A stretch of DNA of 64,000 bases from positions 517,001 through 581,000 of the forward strand of contig JADJDQ010000002.1 in assembly GCA_016702605.1 (NCBI GenBank), written 5' to 3'. Shown one piece after another: positions 7,903 to 17,181 of the stretch (position 1 is the first letter of the stretch; every line of letters begins with the position of its first letter). Both the position numbers and the translations under genes were made by a program. The stretch is from Candidatus Intricatilinea gracilis (GTDB lineage: Bacteria; Pseudomonadota; Gammaproteobacteria; Burkholderiales; Burkholderiaceae_C). The notes beneath the pieces are model-generated. The model was not told where the DNA came from. It saw nothing but the letters and a program-made list of their open reading frames with translations, and made no database searches.

Positions 7903-10362
7903 TCAAGGCGTGACGATCAAGGCCCCCAGGCTGCCGGCCGACAGGAACTTGCCGTCGCCGAAAGCCATGCCGTTGAGGTGCTGGACCGGCGCCACACCGC
8001 TCAGGTCGTTGAGTGTCCAGGTCTGGCCGTCGGTCGACACCAGCAAGGTGCCGGTGACGGACTGTGCGTTGAACCCGCCGGCAATGGCATACAGGCCGTT
8101 GCCGTAACTCACGTCGTTGAGCGCCCTGGTGCTGCCGGTGTTGCGAGTGCTCCAGGTGATGCCCTCGGTCGAGGTCGAGATCTGCCCGTTGGGCAACAGG
8201 ACCATGAACTCGCCGTTGACGAACTTCATGCGGTTGGGTGTGGTGGTACGGGTCACCGGCATGGTCCAGGTGACAGCGTCGGTCGACACCTGGATGACAC
8301 CGCCGTAGGCCACGTAATTGCCGTTGCCGTAGGCGATGGCGATTGCGTCGTTCCAGAAGGTCGGCGTGGCCACGTTGGTCCAGGTGATGCCGTCGGTCGA
8401 GTGGATGAGTTCGGCCACACCCGCACCACTGACGATGGCGGTGAACTTGCCGTTGCCGAACGTCAGGGCGTCGATGCGCCGGCCGGCCAGGTCCACCGGT
8501 ACGGTGGTGGCGGCCGTCCAGGTCACGGCGTCGGCCGACGTGTACAACACGCTGAAGAAGTTGCCACCAGCCTGCGAAACGACACCGGCCACCACATACC
8601 GGCCGTTGCCGAAAGCCAGCTCCTTGAGGCTGTGATTGGTGCCCGTCTGCGAGGTGGTCCAGGTGGCACCGTCGGTCGACGAGCTGACCACGCCCGGGAA
8701 GTGCAGCGTCATGAACTTGCCGTTCAGGTAGTAGGCGCGGTCGTAGATCACCGACTGCCGGCTCGCCGTGGCGTTGCGCCAGACCAGCGCGTTGGCGCTC
8801 AAGGTGCTGGCGGTCACCTCGATGGCGCCGACACTTTCGCCCACGCTGTTGAGCGCGGTGACGGTGTAGAAGTAGGTCGTCGACGCGGCCAGCCCGCTGT
8901 CGGCATAGCCGGTGGGCACCACGGCGCTGGCATTGACGAGGTTGGCCGCACTCGTCACCACACCGGCGCCGGTGGAGCGGTAGATGTTGTAGCTGGCGGC
9001 ACCCACAGCCGCGGACCAATTCAGCTGGATCTGCGTGGCACTCGTGGCTGTGGCCGACAGCCCGGCCGGCACGGCGGGCACCGTGGCCTGGCTGCCACCG
9101 GTGACGGTGAAACTGCCGCTGCTGCTGCCGCTCAGGCTGGTCGCCAGATTGGTGATGCTGATGGCGCCGTTGCTCGCACCCGTGGGCACCTTCACCACCA
9201 CCGAGGTGGCCGTGGCGCTCACCACCGTGGCCGGGATGTCGACCGCAAACTTCACCGCCAGCTTGGTCGGGTCGGCATTGAAACCACTGCCGGAGATGGT
9301 GATGTCGTCGCCCACCGCGCCGCTGGACGGTGTGACGCTGCTCAGCACCACCGGCGTACCGACCACGATGCCCAGCGACGTCTGCAAAGCGCTGTTGGCA
9401 TACGAACCCATGGCGTTCAGACCGACAGTCAGCTGGCTGGCCAGGTTGGCACCCGAGGCATAACTGAAGCCGCCGCTGCTGGCGCCGCTGAGTGTGCCGT
9501 CAGCCAGGTCACCGCCCAGCGCGTTGGTCACGGCCAGCGCCGGCGCCGTCTCACCCAGGCCCATGCGTGCCAGGCCGGCCAGGTAGAAGGCGTAACGATC
9601 GGCCGCGCTGGTGCCCAGGCTGCCGGCGGCGGTGGTGGTCTGCCACGGTGTGGGCGGGGTCAGGATGTCGAGCGTGACGCCGGCGCCCAGCACCTGGGTC
9701 ACCACCGCAGTGTTGGCCGCCGTCACTTGCGCCGCGCTCAGCGCGCCCAGGCTGCCGGCCGTGGCCAACGCCTGACGGGTGGCGATTTCGGTCAGCGCCG
9801 TCACGCCCAGGCTGAGCGGGTTGGTCAGAGCCGGCGCCACGGCGCGCAGGTTGGTGCCGGCCGGGAACAACGCCGGGCTGACCAGCGCCTCGTCGAAGTA
9901 GGTGCTGCTGCCGTCGGCGCGGCCACTCACCGTCACCAGCACCGGGCCGGCGCAACTACCGCTGGTCGTCACCACGACCTGGCCATTGGCGCTGGTGCTG
10001 CCGGTGCCCAGCACCGTGCCGGTGGGCGCACAAGTCACACTCACGTCGGCATTGGCGACCACACCGAGCGATGCGGCCACGGTCACACTGCCACTCACGG
10101 GCGGTGGCGGAACCACCACGGCCGCGCCGTCGTCACCACCACCACAGGCCACCAGCAAGACCGGCAACACGGCAGCCCACAGGCTTTGCGCCCAGGGGCG
10201 ACGGGGGGGCAAGGCAACACGCCGACCCCGCTGCCCGTCGACACACCGATCGGTTGTGAGCTGCGCCAGAGCCAGCGGCCCTGCTGGACGCCGGGGACGA
10301 CCCGGCAAGGTGGACGAGGACGAGACGCAAGACGTGCGAGCAGGGTCGAAACGTGTAGGCAT
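7903..10362 (-). CDS. Large secreted lipoprotein with IPT/TIG, fibronectin III and repeated sialidase-like blades
   Basis: A long positively charged leader is followed by a hydrophobic stretch ending in a lipobox (VLLVACGGG near residue 73), so translation may start later than the first codon used here, for example at a TTG about 50 codons downstream. Residues about 90-320 form a low-complexity Ala/Thr-rich region. A TIG/IPT domain follows (SSVTPSSGAVGDDITISGSGF), then a fibronectin type III domain (VPAGLSATATSATQIQLNWS) and at least five repeats of a blade with STDGxTWT motifs, as in BNR/photosynthesis-assembly-like propellers. It is probably exported and surface-exposed. The ligand is unknown. 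Confidence 0.75.
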   Translation of the reverse strand: MPTRFDPARTSCVSSSSTLPGRPRRPAGPLALAQLTTDRCVDGQRGRRVALPPRRPWAQSLWAAVLPVLLVACGGGDDGAAVVVPPPPVSGSVTVAASLGVVANADVSVTCAPTGTVLGTGSTSANGQVVVTTSGSCAGPVLVTVSGRADGSSTYFDEALVSPALFPAGTNLRAVAPALTNPLSLGVTALTEIATRQALATAGSLGALSAAQVTAANTAVVTQVLGAGVTLDILTPPTPWQTTTAAGSLGTSAADRYAFYLAGLARMGLGETAPALAVTNALGGDLADGTLSGASSGGFSYASGANLASQLTVGLNAMGSYANSALQTSLGIVVGTPVVLSSVTPSSGAVGDDITISGSGFNADPTKLAVKFAVDIPATVVSATATSVVVKVPTGASNGAISITNLATSLSGSSSGSFTVTGGSQATVPAVPAGLSATATSATQIQLNWSAAVGAASYNIYRSTGAGVVTSAANLVNASAVVPTGYADSGLAASTTYFYTVTALNSVGESVGAIEVTASTLSANALVWRNATASRQSVIYDRAYYLNGKFMTLHFPGVVSSSTDGATWTTSQTGTNHSLKELAFGNGRYVVAGVVSQAGGNFFSVLYTSADAVTWTAATTVPVDLAGRRIDALTFGNGKFTAIVSGAGVAELIHSTDGITWTNVATPTFWNDAIAIAYGNGNYVAYGGVIQVSTDAVTWTMPVTRTTTPNRMKFVNGEFMVLLPNGQISTSTEGITWSTRNTGSTRALNDVSYGNGLYAIAGGFNAQSVTGTLLVSTDGQTWTLNDLSGVAPVQHLNGMAFGDGKFLSAGSLGALIVTP

Positions 10363-10607
10363 GGCTGGTGTCGCTGGTTGGGGCTGAGGAAGATGAGTGG
10401 TTACTCCCCTTGCCTACGCAGCCGCCAGCTCGCAAACAGCTCACCCCCTGCCCGGTACACCCCGGATGATGTGACTTAGTGCGCACCAGTTGCCATCACG
10501 GCCGCGCCGACACGACACAGGTCGAAACGAGAACGCAGTGGGTAACGTCAGCAGACTCATCCAGTTGTGATTGGCCAGCAACACAACTGGACCCAAACAA
10601 CGCCGCA

Positions 10608-10856
10608 TCACCTGGCCCGAGCCGAATACAACTTGTACAAACCCCGGCCGATGAAGAACAGGCCGAACAGGTCGAAGAAGACTGCGCCCAGGCTGAAATT
10701 ACCCAGAAACATCGACGAGCCGGTAAACAGCCCGATGGCGAGTACAACCAGGCCAGGAATGATGTCGCGCACGTCGGTCTTTCGAAGTGGTTCGGATGGC
10801 TCAGTATCGCACCGCCCAGTGTGTAGTAACCACAGGCAGCACTGCCAGCAAGCCAA
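10608..10856 (-). CDS. Possible small membrane protein
   Basis: The reading frame contains two hydrophobic segments (IIPGLVVLAIGLFTGSSMFL and LGAVFFDLFGLFFIGRGLY) joined by a short turn and followed by a basic tail, which fits a small inner-membrane protein. The cysteine-rich first 25 residues look unnatural and the true start may be internal. A neighbouring frame upstream encodes a signal-peptide-like start, so the gene may be the remnant of a longer frameshifted gene. Confidence 0.4.
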   Translation of the reverse strand: MACWQCCLWLLHTGRCDTEPSEPLRKTDVRDIIPGLVVLAIGLFTGSSMFLGNFSLGAVFFDLFGLFFIGRGLYKLYSARAR

Positions 10857-11313
10857 GGCAGTTCTCCCTCGCCTCTTGATCTTCGGCTATCGATGGGAGC
10901 ACAGGTATCACCTGGCTGAAAGCAGTTGGTGCAGCAGCAGCCAAGAACAGCGCCACCCCAAACCTCATCCACGAACCATTATTCAAGATCTACCCCAGTC
11001 AATGACCACTGCCCCTGGCGCGGTGTACCAATCGGCAGCAAAACCCTTGCCGTCCACAAGAACGACGGGCATCCGATGGCACCAGGCGTCGAACCAGGTA
11101 GTCAGATTCAACTGGCATGAATGAACTAGCTCCAGGAGTGGCGAGGCGTTGCCAGTCTAGTCGATTGGACCGACTAATTCACTGAAACCGGCCGCCGCTC
11201 GGATAGGCGCTCAAGCCCAAGGCGTACCTGCCGATAAGCAGCACAGGGCGTAACAGCCTGTTTGATAGACAGATCGACAGGGAATCAACACAAACAATCC
11301 ATGCGGATGTTGA
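10857..11313. other. Intergenic region without a supported gene
   Basis: No family is recognisable here. A minus-strand frame ending near 10801 begins with a signal-peptide-like sequence (RFGVALFLAAAAPTAFS) but stops after about 55 residues and overlaps the small membrane-protein frame. The base composition becomes less GC-rich from about 10.4 kb onward compared with the flanking nif and chromosomal genes. No clear terminator or tRNA was seen. Confidence 0.4.
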
Positions 11314-11961
11314 ATGATGAATTCATCACTGTTGATCACCATGGCCATCGTGACGGCCTGCGCCGGTTGTGCCGGCCTCAAGAGGATTGCCGAAACGGCC
11401 GCGCAATCACCCGCCGCGAACGAGTTGCAAAAGGCCAGTGCAACACCGGCGTCCGGTCAGACCAGAGCCGCGCCGACCCAGCAAAAAGATCCACAACCCC
11501 GGGTCATCCAGGGCGCCCCCGCACTCGACGTGCCGACCACCCAGGAAAACTGCCTGGCCCTCAATGTCTATTACGAAGCCGGCGTCGAACACCACATCGG
11601 CAAGTTGGCGATCGCCAATGTCACCATCAATCGCCTCAATACCGGGCGCTGGGGCGACAGTCTTTGCGACGTCGTTTACGCCGCCTCGCAGTTCTCATGG
11701 ACAGCAGCTGCGGAAAAACTCCCCAAACCCACCGGCCCCTCCTGGGCCGAAAGCCGCAAGGCCGCCCGCCACGCGATCGAAGGCAAACGCATCGAATCGC
11801 TTGGCAAAGCCCTCTACTATCACGCCAGTTACGTCACGCCTTACTGGCGGAAGCAGACTGCAAAGATCCAGCAGATCGGCCGGCATATCTTTTATTCAGG
11901 CGCCAGAGTTGCACAATCCGGCGCAGCTACAAAGGTAGCGCAAACCGTCGCGGACAACTAG
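11314..11961 (+). CDS. SleB-type cell wall hydrolase lipoprotein
   Basis: The 215-residue product has a short signal with a lipobox-like ACAGC and a low-complexity linker to about residue 70. The rest is a Hydrolase_2 (SleB/CwlJ-like) domain: CLALNVYYEAGVEHHIGKLAIANVTINR, then SLCDVVYAASQFSW and the C-terminal ALYYHASYVTPYW block. In the family the Glu in the YYEA/E motif is catalytic, acting as a lytic transglycosylase or amidase on peptidoglycan. Two adjacent ATG codons are possible starts. It is a single gene in a less GC-rich stretch. Confidence 0.85.
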   Translation: MMNSSLLITMAIVTACAGCAGLKRIAETAAQSPAANELQKASATPASGQTRAAPTQQKDPQPRVIQGAPALDVPTTQENCLALNVYYEAGVEHHIGKLAIANVTINRLNTGRWGDSLCDVVYAASQFSWTAAAEKLPKPTGPSWAESRKAARHAIEGKRIESLGKALYYHASYVTPYWRKQTAKIQQIGRHIFYSGARVAQSGAATKVAQTVADN

Positions 11962-12009
11962 ACAGCAGCGATCGAATTGCCATCCAATGGTTGTGACGAC
12001 CTTGCCAAC

Positions 12010-12513
12010 TCACCGCACACCGAGATTGACTCTGACCGGAAAGGACATTGCACAAGGCGTCCCGCCACAAATCCCCGGTTTGTATTTTGCGAGCAGTGCA
12101 ACACCGGCCACCAATTGACTGGCGAGTGGCCCTGGCGATTTCAGCACCCGTGCCGTAACTGCCGCACCAGCGGCATCTATCTCAATATCGACCGACACCT
12201 CGCCGTGTTGCAGGATGCTCGATTGACCCCGGGCGATAGGGTCAAAGATGTCCTTGAGACCGCCAATCGGGTACGGCGGCTCATCGGCCTCGTCCATGGC
12301 GTCGTATTGAGACTTGAACAGGCGCTTTTGCTCGACAGTAAGTTCAGCATACTTCTTGTTGAATGGAATCGACGAGTAGCCAACCTCCTTACTGGCCATC
12401 TTGGTATCGTCGAAATATTGACGTAGGGAATAACAACCAGGCCCCTGCGTCGATTGACCAAGGCAACTGCCAGATATGAGCAGACAACCGAACAACAACA
12501 AGAGGGGCTTCAT
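12010..12513 (-). CDS. Exported protein with TonB C-terminal-like domain
   Basis: The 167-residue product starts with a typical signal sequence (KPLLLLFGCLLISGSCLGQ). The last 65 residues resemble the energy-transducer TonB C-terminal fold: VSVDIEIDAAGAAVTARVLK, a helix with SQLVAGVALLAKYKPG and a final strand FPVRVNL. It lacks the N-terminal membrane anchor and proline-rich spacer of real TonB, so it is more likely a free periplasmic protein of this fold. Nothing in the neighbourhood points to a partner. Confidence 0.65.
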   Translation of the reverse strand: MKPLLLLFGCLLISGSCLGQSTQGPGCYSLRQYFDDTKMASKEVGYSSIPFNKKYAELTVEQKRLFKSQYDAMDEADEPPYPIGGLKDIFDPIARGQSSILQHGEVSVDIEIDAAGAAVTARVLKSPGPLASQLVAGVALLAKYKPGICGGTPCAMSFPVRVNLGVR

Positions 12514-12725
12514 GGATGTTTCTTGCAGAAGTCAGAGGGCGATTTCACGACACGATATCTTCGACTGGCGCCAATAGGCGCACTATCGCTGCTTCGACAC
12601 GCGCATGTACACGCAAGGGCCAGGACCCCTTGGCTTGAACGTATTGTTGGCCGCACTTGGAAACGAGATCAGGCTCTTAGCCATGGCGCTCCTTATTGAT
12701 TTGTGTTTAAGCCCCGGATGCGCCT

Positions 12726-12947
12726 CTACTGCTTCGTGTACGTGATCTTCTTCGTGCCCAAGTCGCAGGTTCCAACGACCTTTGCATCACCAACCCTGTC
12801 TGTCGCCACGATTTCAAGGGTGTAGTTCTTCACGTTCGCGGCTTCGAGCTTTGCTGCGATCTCGGCCTTCAGTTCTTCGCACGGCTTTGCTGCAGACGCG
12901 TGCGTGGACACGATGGCAAGCAGGGCGATGGCGAGGGTGTGTTTCAT
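12726..12947 (-). CDS. DUF1161 periplasmic protein
   Basis: The product of 73 residues has a signal peptide (KHTLAIALLAIVSTHASA) and a mature part with the DUF1161 pattern: CEELKAEIAAKLEAANV, a strand with YTLEIV and the final GTCDLGTKKITYTK block with two conserved cysteines. The function of the family is unknown. The ATG fits the signal peptide exactly. Confidence 0.8.
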   Translation of the reverse strand: MKHTLAIALLAIVSTHASAAKPCEELKAEIAAKLEAANVKNYTLEIVATDRVGDAKVVGTCDLGTKKITYTKQ

Positions 12948-13133
12948 AGTCTTGGAGAGTCTGATTAGAAGGTGCAGGGCCGGATGGGGCGAACTGCGGG
13001 GATCAGGCCGGAGAAAACGACAGCGAGGTCAACCTTCATGACCCCAATCGAACGAGATGAGGGTGCGCAGGGGCAGGACGCGCATGGTCCGTAATGAAAT
13101 GAAGGCCTGCGACTGCGCGTCCCCCTCGATGGC

Positions 13134-13694
13134 TTATACCGTGCGTGGCTGCGAGCAGCGCGTGCGTCTGGTGGTTGACGCGATCCCAATCAGACCCAGC
13201 GTGAGAAGAGCCAAGGACGAAGGCTCCGGAACTGCCGAGACGTTGAACTTGCCTGCGAAGTACGTGCTTGAGTCAAAATGGGTTCCACCAAGCGCAAGAT
13301 CAATTGAATCTGGTCTTATGGTGAGGCCATAGCCCACGATATTTGTGTCAACAGTCAGGCCAGACAGAAAGCTTGTGCCAATCGGCGAGAAATTGAGGTC
13401 GCTTAGTCGAAGAACAATCCCATCCTGCCAACCAGCAGAGTTGAGGAAGCGAATGTCGAATGCACCGCCATCAACATTGATTGTAAACGCCGAACTGTAC
13501 TGGCGTTGATCTGCTGTCCCTTCTGCGGCGATGAACGGCGCATCCAGGCCATATCCGTAAATGCGACCCAGACCATACCCTGAATCGACTGTGCGGACAA
13601 TTGCTGCATCGATCGTGTCGCCGGCAAGTGTATAGGTCTGAGCGTTTGCAGCGGTCGCAACAAACAGTCCGAAAACAAGTGCAGAGATTCTCAT
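13134..13694 (-). CDS. PEP-CTERM anchored secreted protein
   Basis: The ATG at 13694 has GGGAG seven bases upstream and begins a signal peptide (RISALVFGLFVATAANA). The C terminus carries the exosortase sorting signal VPEPSSLALLTLGLIG followed by an Arg-rich tail. Such proteins are cut by an exosortase and released to the cell surface or the extracellular matrix; the exosortase is not in the window. The central 140 residues are a beta-rich domain I do not recognise. Codon use is less GC-biased than in the nif genes. Confidence 0.85.
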   Translation of the reverse strand: MRISALVFGLFVATAANAQTYTLAGDTIDAAIVRTVDSGYGLGRIYGYGLDAPFIAAEGTADQRQYSSAFTINVDGGAFDIRFLNSAGWQDGIVLRLSDLNFSPIGTSFLSGLTVDTNIVGYGLTIRPDSIDLALGGTHFDSSTYFAGKFNVSAVPEPSSLALLTLGLIGIASTTRRTRCSQPRTV

Positions 13695-14058
13695 GTGTGC
13701 TCCCTCAGAAAGTTTAGGCAATTGATTGTGAGATAGACAGATTTAGGCGCAGGGATCGTAGTACCTCTTGAAGTGCTAGCGTACTATCAGGCGACAGCCA
13801 CAACTCCCGAACGTCGCCGCCCGACCCCGATTCCGGATCGGACGTATTACTGCGAGTACTTGATTCATCTTGGATTTCCTCCCCTTGGCTGCTTTTTTTC
13901 TACAGTCTCAATCTGGCGTGACAACCGGAAGATAGTTTTAAACGCTTGGACGCGCTTCCGACGTTCGCATGGGCCAATGTTGCCACCGTTTGCCGCTGAA
14001 TCGCGCTCGCTGGAAACCCTGGCTACACAGCACGGGGCGGCGCGTCTGTTCCGTGCAA
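13695..14058. other. Intergenic region between the PEP-CTERM gene and the GT41 gene
   Basis: No coding sequence is supported here. It includes the ribosome binding site of the PEP-CTERM gene, an imperfect inverted repeat (TAGTAC at 13759-13764, GTACTA at 13781-13786) and a run of seven T near 13891. It marks the left end of the long minus-strand nif-linked unit, and GC content rises again from here. Confidence 0.4.
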
Positions 14059-15474
14059 CTACCCCACCGCCTCTGGCGCCAGCCCTGCCAGATGCCTGTC
14101 CCACATCGCCCCATACAGCGCCTCCAGGCTCAGCGTGTACGCCGCCACATCGAAAAGCGGCGCGAGTTGACGTTGCTCGGCGAGTTTGCTGCGCAGGGTT
14201 TGCAGACGGTGCGGGTCGGCGGCCAGGGCGTGGGCCAGGTCGGCGTAGTCGTCCAGGGTGTGGGTGACCAGTTCGGCCAGGCCGACGGCGTGGAGCAGGC
14301 TGCCGGCGACGCGGGAGGCGAAGGTGTCCCCCGCGCAGGTGACGAGGGGGACGCCGGCCCACAAGGCGTCGCTGGCTGTGGTGTGGGCGTTGTAGGGCGA
14401 GGTGTCGAGCACCAGGTCGGCGAGTTGCAGGCGGGCAAGGTGCTCGGCTTGGGGCAGGTCGGGGGCGAAGACGAGGCGGTGCGGGGCGATGCCACGTTGC
14501 ATGGCTTCACCGCGCAGGTTGCCTTCGGCCTGTTCGTTGCGCAGCAGCCAGAGCACGCTGCCAGGGTTGTCGTGCAGCAGCTGGCACCAGATGTCGAAGA
14601 CTTCGGGGGTGAACTTGTAGGCCTGGTTGAAGCAGCACAACACGAGGCCTTGTTCGGGCAGGCCGGCTGCTTCGCGTGCTGGCGCCGGGCCGATCTGCGC
14701 CGGGCCGCCGTGAGGCTGGTAGCTGTGCGGCAGGCAGGCCAGGGCTTCGCTGTAGTCGCCGGCGGCGCTGGTGGGGGTGATGAAACGGTCGCTGACCAGG
14801 TAGTCGCACCAGGCGCCGCCCAGGGTGCCGGGGTAGCCGAGAAAACTCACCTGCAGCGGCGCGGGGCGGTACATCAGCAGGGCGGTGCGGGTGCCTGCGG
14901 TGTAGCCCTTGAGGTCGATGAGGATGTCGATGCCGTCGGCGTGGATGGCGCGGGCGGCTTGTTTGTCGCTGAGGGCGGTGATGTCGGTGAACTGGTGGAA
15001 GCTGGCCTGCAGGCGCTGGCGCATGCCCAGGCCGTCGTCGGCGCCGTAGCTGTAGGCGTGCAACTCGAATCGCTCGCCGTCGTGGGCTTCGAGCATCTCG
15101 ACCATGAGCAGCGCGGTGGCGTGCTGGTGGAAGTCGCACGAGAGGTAGCCCAGGCGGATCTTCCTGACCGGTGCGTCGATGTGCAGCAAGGCGGCGGCGG
15201 CCGTCGCGGCGATGTCGCTTGCAGTGGCGGCGGCGAACTCGGCTGCCAGCTCGGCCCGGTCTGGCGCGCTGGCGAGCAGGCGGGCGGCCATCCAGCGGGT
15301 GGCGCAGGCACGCTGTTGTGCGGCGCTGATGCCGGGCAGCGAGAGCAGCAGGAAGGGCGACAGCGCAGCGGCGTCGGGGTCGGCCACGGCCAGTGACGCC
15401 GCTGCCGCCCATTGCGCAAAGTCGGGCCATTCACACCAGGCGCGGCTGCGTGCGTAGTGCTTCATGGAGCTCAT
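14059..15474 (-). CDS. GT41 family (SPINDLY/OGT-type) glycosyltransferase without TPR repeats
   Basis: The 471-residue protein carries the two Rossmann lobes of family 41 O-GlcNAc-type transferases. KIRLGYLSCDFHQHATALLM holds the histidine that corresponds to the proposed base, and the second lobe has the CFNQAYKFTPEVFDIWCQLL, NLRGEA, LVLDTSPYNAHTTASDALW and VAGSLLHAVGL blocks. The usual N-terminal TPR array is absent or reduced to about 100 Ala-rich helical residues. Its ATG overlaps the stop of the upstream small protein (TGATG), so the pair is coupled. It is the last gene of the long unit that begins at nifB. A nif-related glycosylation target is an inference. Confidence 0.85.
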   Translation of the reverse strand: MSSMKHYARSRAWCEWPDFAQWAAAASLAVADPDAAALSPFLLLSLPGISAAQQRACATRWMAARLLASAPDRAELAAEFAAATASDIAATAAAALLHIDAPVRKIRLGYLSCDFHQHATALLMVEMLEAHDGERFELHAYSYGADDGLGMRQRLQASFHQFTDITALSDKQAARAIHADGIDILIDLKGYTAGTRTALLMYRPAPLQVSFLGYPGTLGGAWCDYLVSDRFITPTSAAGDYSEALACLPHSYQPHGGPAQIGPAPAREAAGLPEQGLVLCCFNQAYKFTPEVFDIWCQLLHDNPGSVLWLLRNEQAEGNLRGEAMQRGIAPHRLVFAPDLPQAEHLARLQLADLVLDTSPYNAHTTASDALWAGVPLVTCAGDTFASRVAGSLLHAVGLAELVTHTLDDYADLAHALAADPHRLQTLRSKLAEQRQLAPLFDVAAYTLSLEALYGAMWDRHLAGLAPEAVG

Positions 15475-15833
15475 CAGTAGTCCAGCTCGAACAGGGCCGG
15501 CTGCTTGCGCCTGAGTTCGTTCAGCAGTGCCAGCGTCTGCGGCACCAGGCCCATGACGGCGTACCAGATCTCTTCGCGGCGGGGCTGGATGCCGTTGCGC
15601 AGCTTGTCGTGCAACGCGGCCCAGCCCAGCCAGTCGACCTGCAGCAGCGCCTGGTGCAGAGTGGGCGGCAGGTTGCCCAGGGTGTGGGCCATGATGAGCA
15701 GCTGGGCCTCGACCGCACGCAGCGTGAGGGTGCTGGCAAAGAGTTCGTCCTCGCCCTGCATCTCGCGCGTGAGGGTGCCGATGGACCGGCCGGTGTCCAT
15801 CACGATGTCGTGGAGCGAGCGGTGGTACATCAC
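15474..15833 (-). CDS. Small helical nif-linked protein (paralogue of the one at 40.4 kb)
   Basis: The 119-residue product is predicted all-helical with no motif of known catalysis. It aligns along its length with the gene at 40388-40741, sharing the pattern LT...HTL/ADCL...LPEIDW-GW or LLQVDWLGW and a final VPQTL...QPALF / VPATL...QPELF block. The second half faintly resembles HepT/HEPN-like proteins, but the RX4-6H motif is missing. It is translationally coupled to the glycosyltransferase. I do not know its function. Confidence 0.7.
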   Translation of the reverse strand: MMYHRSLHDIVMDTGRSIGTLTREMQGEDELFASTLTLRAVEAQLLIMAHTLGNLPPTLHQALLQVDWLGWAALHDKLRNGIQPRREEIWYAVMGLVPQTLALLNELRRKQPALFELDY

Positions 15834-15900
15834 TGCAAGGCCTGTGTGGTCGCGGGTTCTGCGGTCACGGAGCTGTCTGAAGTTGCTGCCCTGCGCCGCG

Positions 15901-17097
15901 TCATGCGTCGTTCAACGCCGCCAGTTGCCGGCGCACGCGGGCGGCGGCGACGAGTGCACCTTCGAGGTAACCACCACCCTGACTGGCGGTTTCGGTGCCT
16001 GCCAGAAACACCCGGCCGCCCCACAGCGGCAGGCTCAGCGCCGGGTCGCCGTAGTGTGGGTGGGCGCCGGCACCGCGGCCGTCGTCAGCCAGATCGGCCG
16101 GACTGCAGGTCTCGGGCTCGGTGGCCCAGTCGTGCCAGAACAGTTCGGGCGGATGGGCCGCGTCGTCCGCCTGCGGCCCGAACAGCTGCACCATCTGACT
16201 GAGCAGCAGCAGGTCGCGGCTAAGCGCAAAACCCGGGCGCAGCGCCGCACGGATGGCGGCAAAACCGGCCAGCGCAGCGCCTTGGCGGGCGTCGGCCTGC
16301 TCCGCGATCGGCCCGCAGGCATCGAACACCTGGCCCAGCATGGCTTGCCGATGGCTCACCCAGGCGTTGCCGGTGTGGCCGTTGTCGCGCCAGAAGGCGT
16401 GTGGATAGACGAACCCGGCCTTGGCCGCACAAGCCATCCACGTGGCTGTAGCCACCATGGCCTGGCGGGTCGCGGCGGGCAGTTCGGGTTCGAAGCTGAC
16501 CGTGGCATCGAGCACCCGTGGTGGCAGCGCCAGCACGAGTCGACGGGTCAGGACAATGTCCGAGAACGAGGTCGAGTCCGCTTCGTCCCTGCGGCGCAGA
16601 TGAAGTTCGACGTGATCACCCCGGTCGATGACGGCCACAAGCCGCTGGCCCAGACGCAGACGTTCACTCGGCAGCGGCCGGGCCAGCGCCTGGATGACGG
16701 CACCGGTGCCCCCCACCACCCGCCGGGCGCCGCCGTGCACCGCCTCCGACGTGGCGGCCGTCGAAGCATCGGAGTCCGGCGCCTGCTGCCCAGACAGCGC
16801 GACGGTCTGCGGCGGCTGGTTGGGGTCGCTCAGGTGCAGCAGGCAGCCGTCGTCGATCTGGGTCAGGCTGGCCAGCCCCAGGTCGGCCACCAGGCGGGTG
16901 ATGTTGGGCTGGTTCGGCGGCCAGAACCAGGTGGCACCCAGGTCGACCGGTGTGCCGTTGCGCGCCCGGGCCGTGAGTACCCGGCCACCCAGACGCTCGC
17001 GCGCCTCGAACAGGCACCAGTCGCGTCCGCGGGCCTGCAGGCCATGGGCGATCGCCAGGCCACACAAGCCACCACCCACCACGGCGAACTCGAGCAT
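15901..17097 (-). CDS. FAD-dependent amine oxidase family protein
   Basis: The product of 398 residues begins with the FAD dinucleotide fold (FAVVGGGLCGLAIAHGLQARG) followed by the GR-rich ERLGGRVLT motif typical of flavin monoamine oxidases. It ends with the FAD-binding GRVFLAGTETASQGGGYLEGAL block. The substrate-binding middle is divergent. It could oxidise a polyamine or another amine in the cytoplasm. Position downstream of a ferredoxin within the nif-linked unit suggests a redox role in fixation, but this is inference. Confidence 0.85.
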   Translation of the reverse strand: MLEFAVVGGGLCGLAIAHGLQARGRDWCLFEARERLGGRVLTARARNGTPVDLGATWFWPPNQPNITRLVADLGLASLTQIDDGCLLHLSDPNQPPQTVALSGQQAPDSDASTAATSEAVHGGARRVVGGTGAVIQALARPLPSERLRLGQRLVAVIDRGDHVELHLRRRDEADSTSFSDIVLTRRLVLALPPRVLDATVSFEPELPAATRQAMVATATWMACAAKAGFVYPHAFWRDNGHTGNAWVSHRQAMLGQVFDACGPIAEQADARQGAALAGFAAIRAALRPGFALSRDLLLLSQMVQLFGPQADDAAHPPELFWHDWATEPETCSPADLADDGRGAGAHPHYGDPALSLPLWGGRVFLAGTETASQGGGYLEGALVAAARVRRQLAALNDA

Positions 17098-17181
17098 GAA
17101 GGGATCTTTCCTCTTGTCTGCAGGTGGTGAGTGGGTGATGCGGCGTGCACGCCTGCCGGGCCGGCGCGCCGGCAGTCTGCC

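Noticed and set aside
6931..10479. A very long plus-strand open frame of 1182 codons
   Set aside because: It is antisense to the TIG/FN3 lipoprotein and overlaps the sugar dehydrogenase in another frame. It is an Arg/Gly/His-rich frame typical of high-GC shadow frames and shows no family.
10801..10986. Minus-strand frame with a signal-peptide-like start
   Set aside because: It ends after about 60 residues, overlaps another hydrophobic frame, and has no recognisable mature domain. It may be a fragment and is mentioned only in the intergenic entry.
15474..15833. HepT/HEPN toxin assignment for the small helical protein
   Set aside because: The RX4-6H catalytic motif is missing and no MNT nucleotidyltransferase partner is adjacent. 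Similarity is only in helix pattern.
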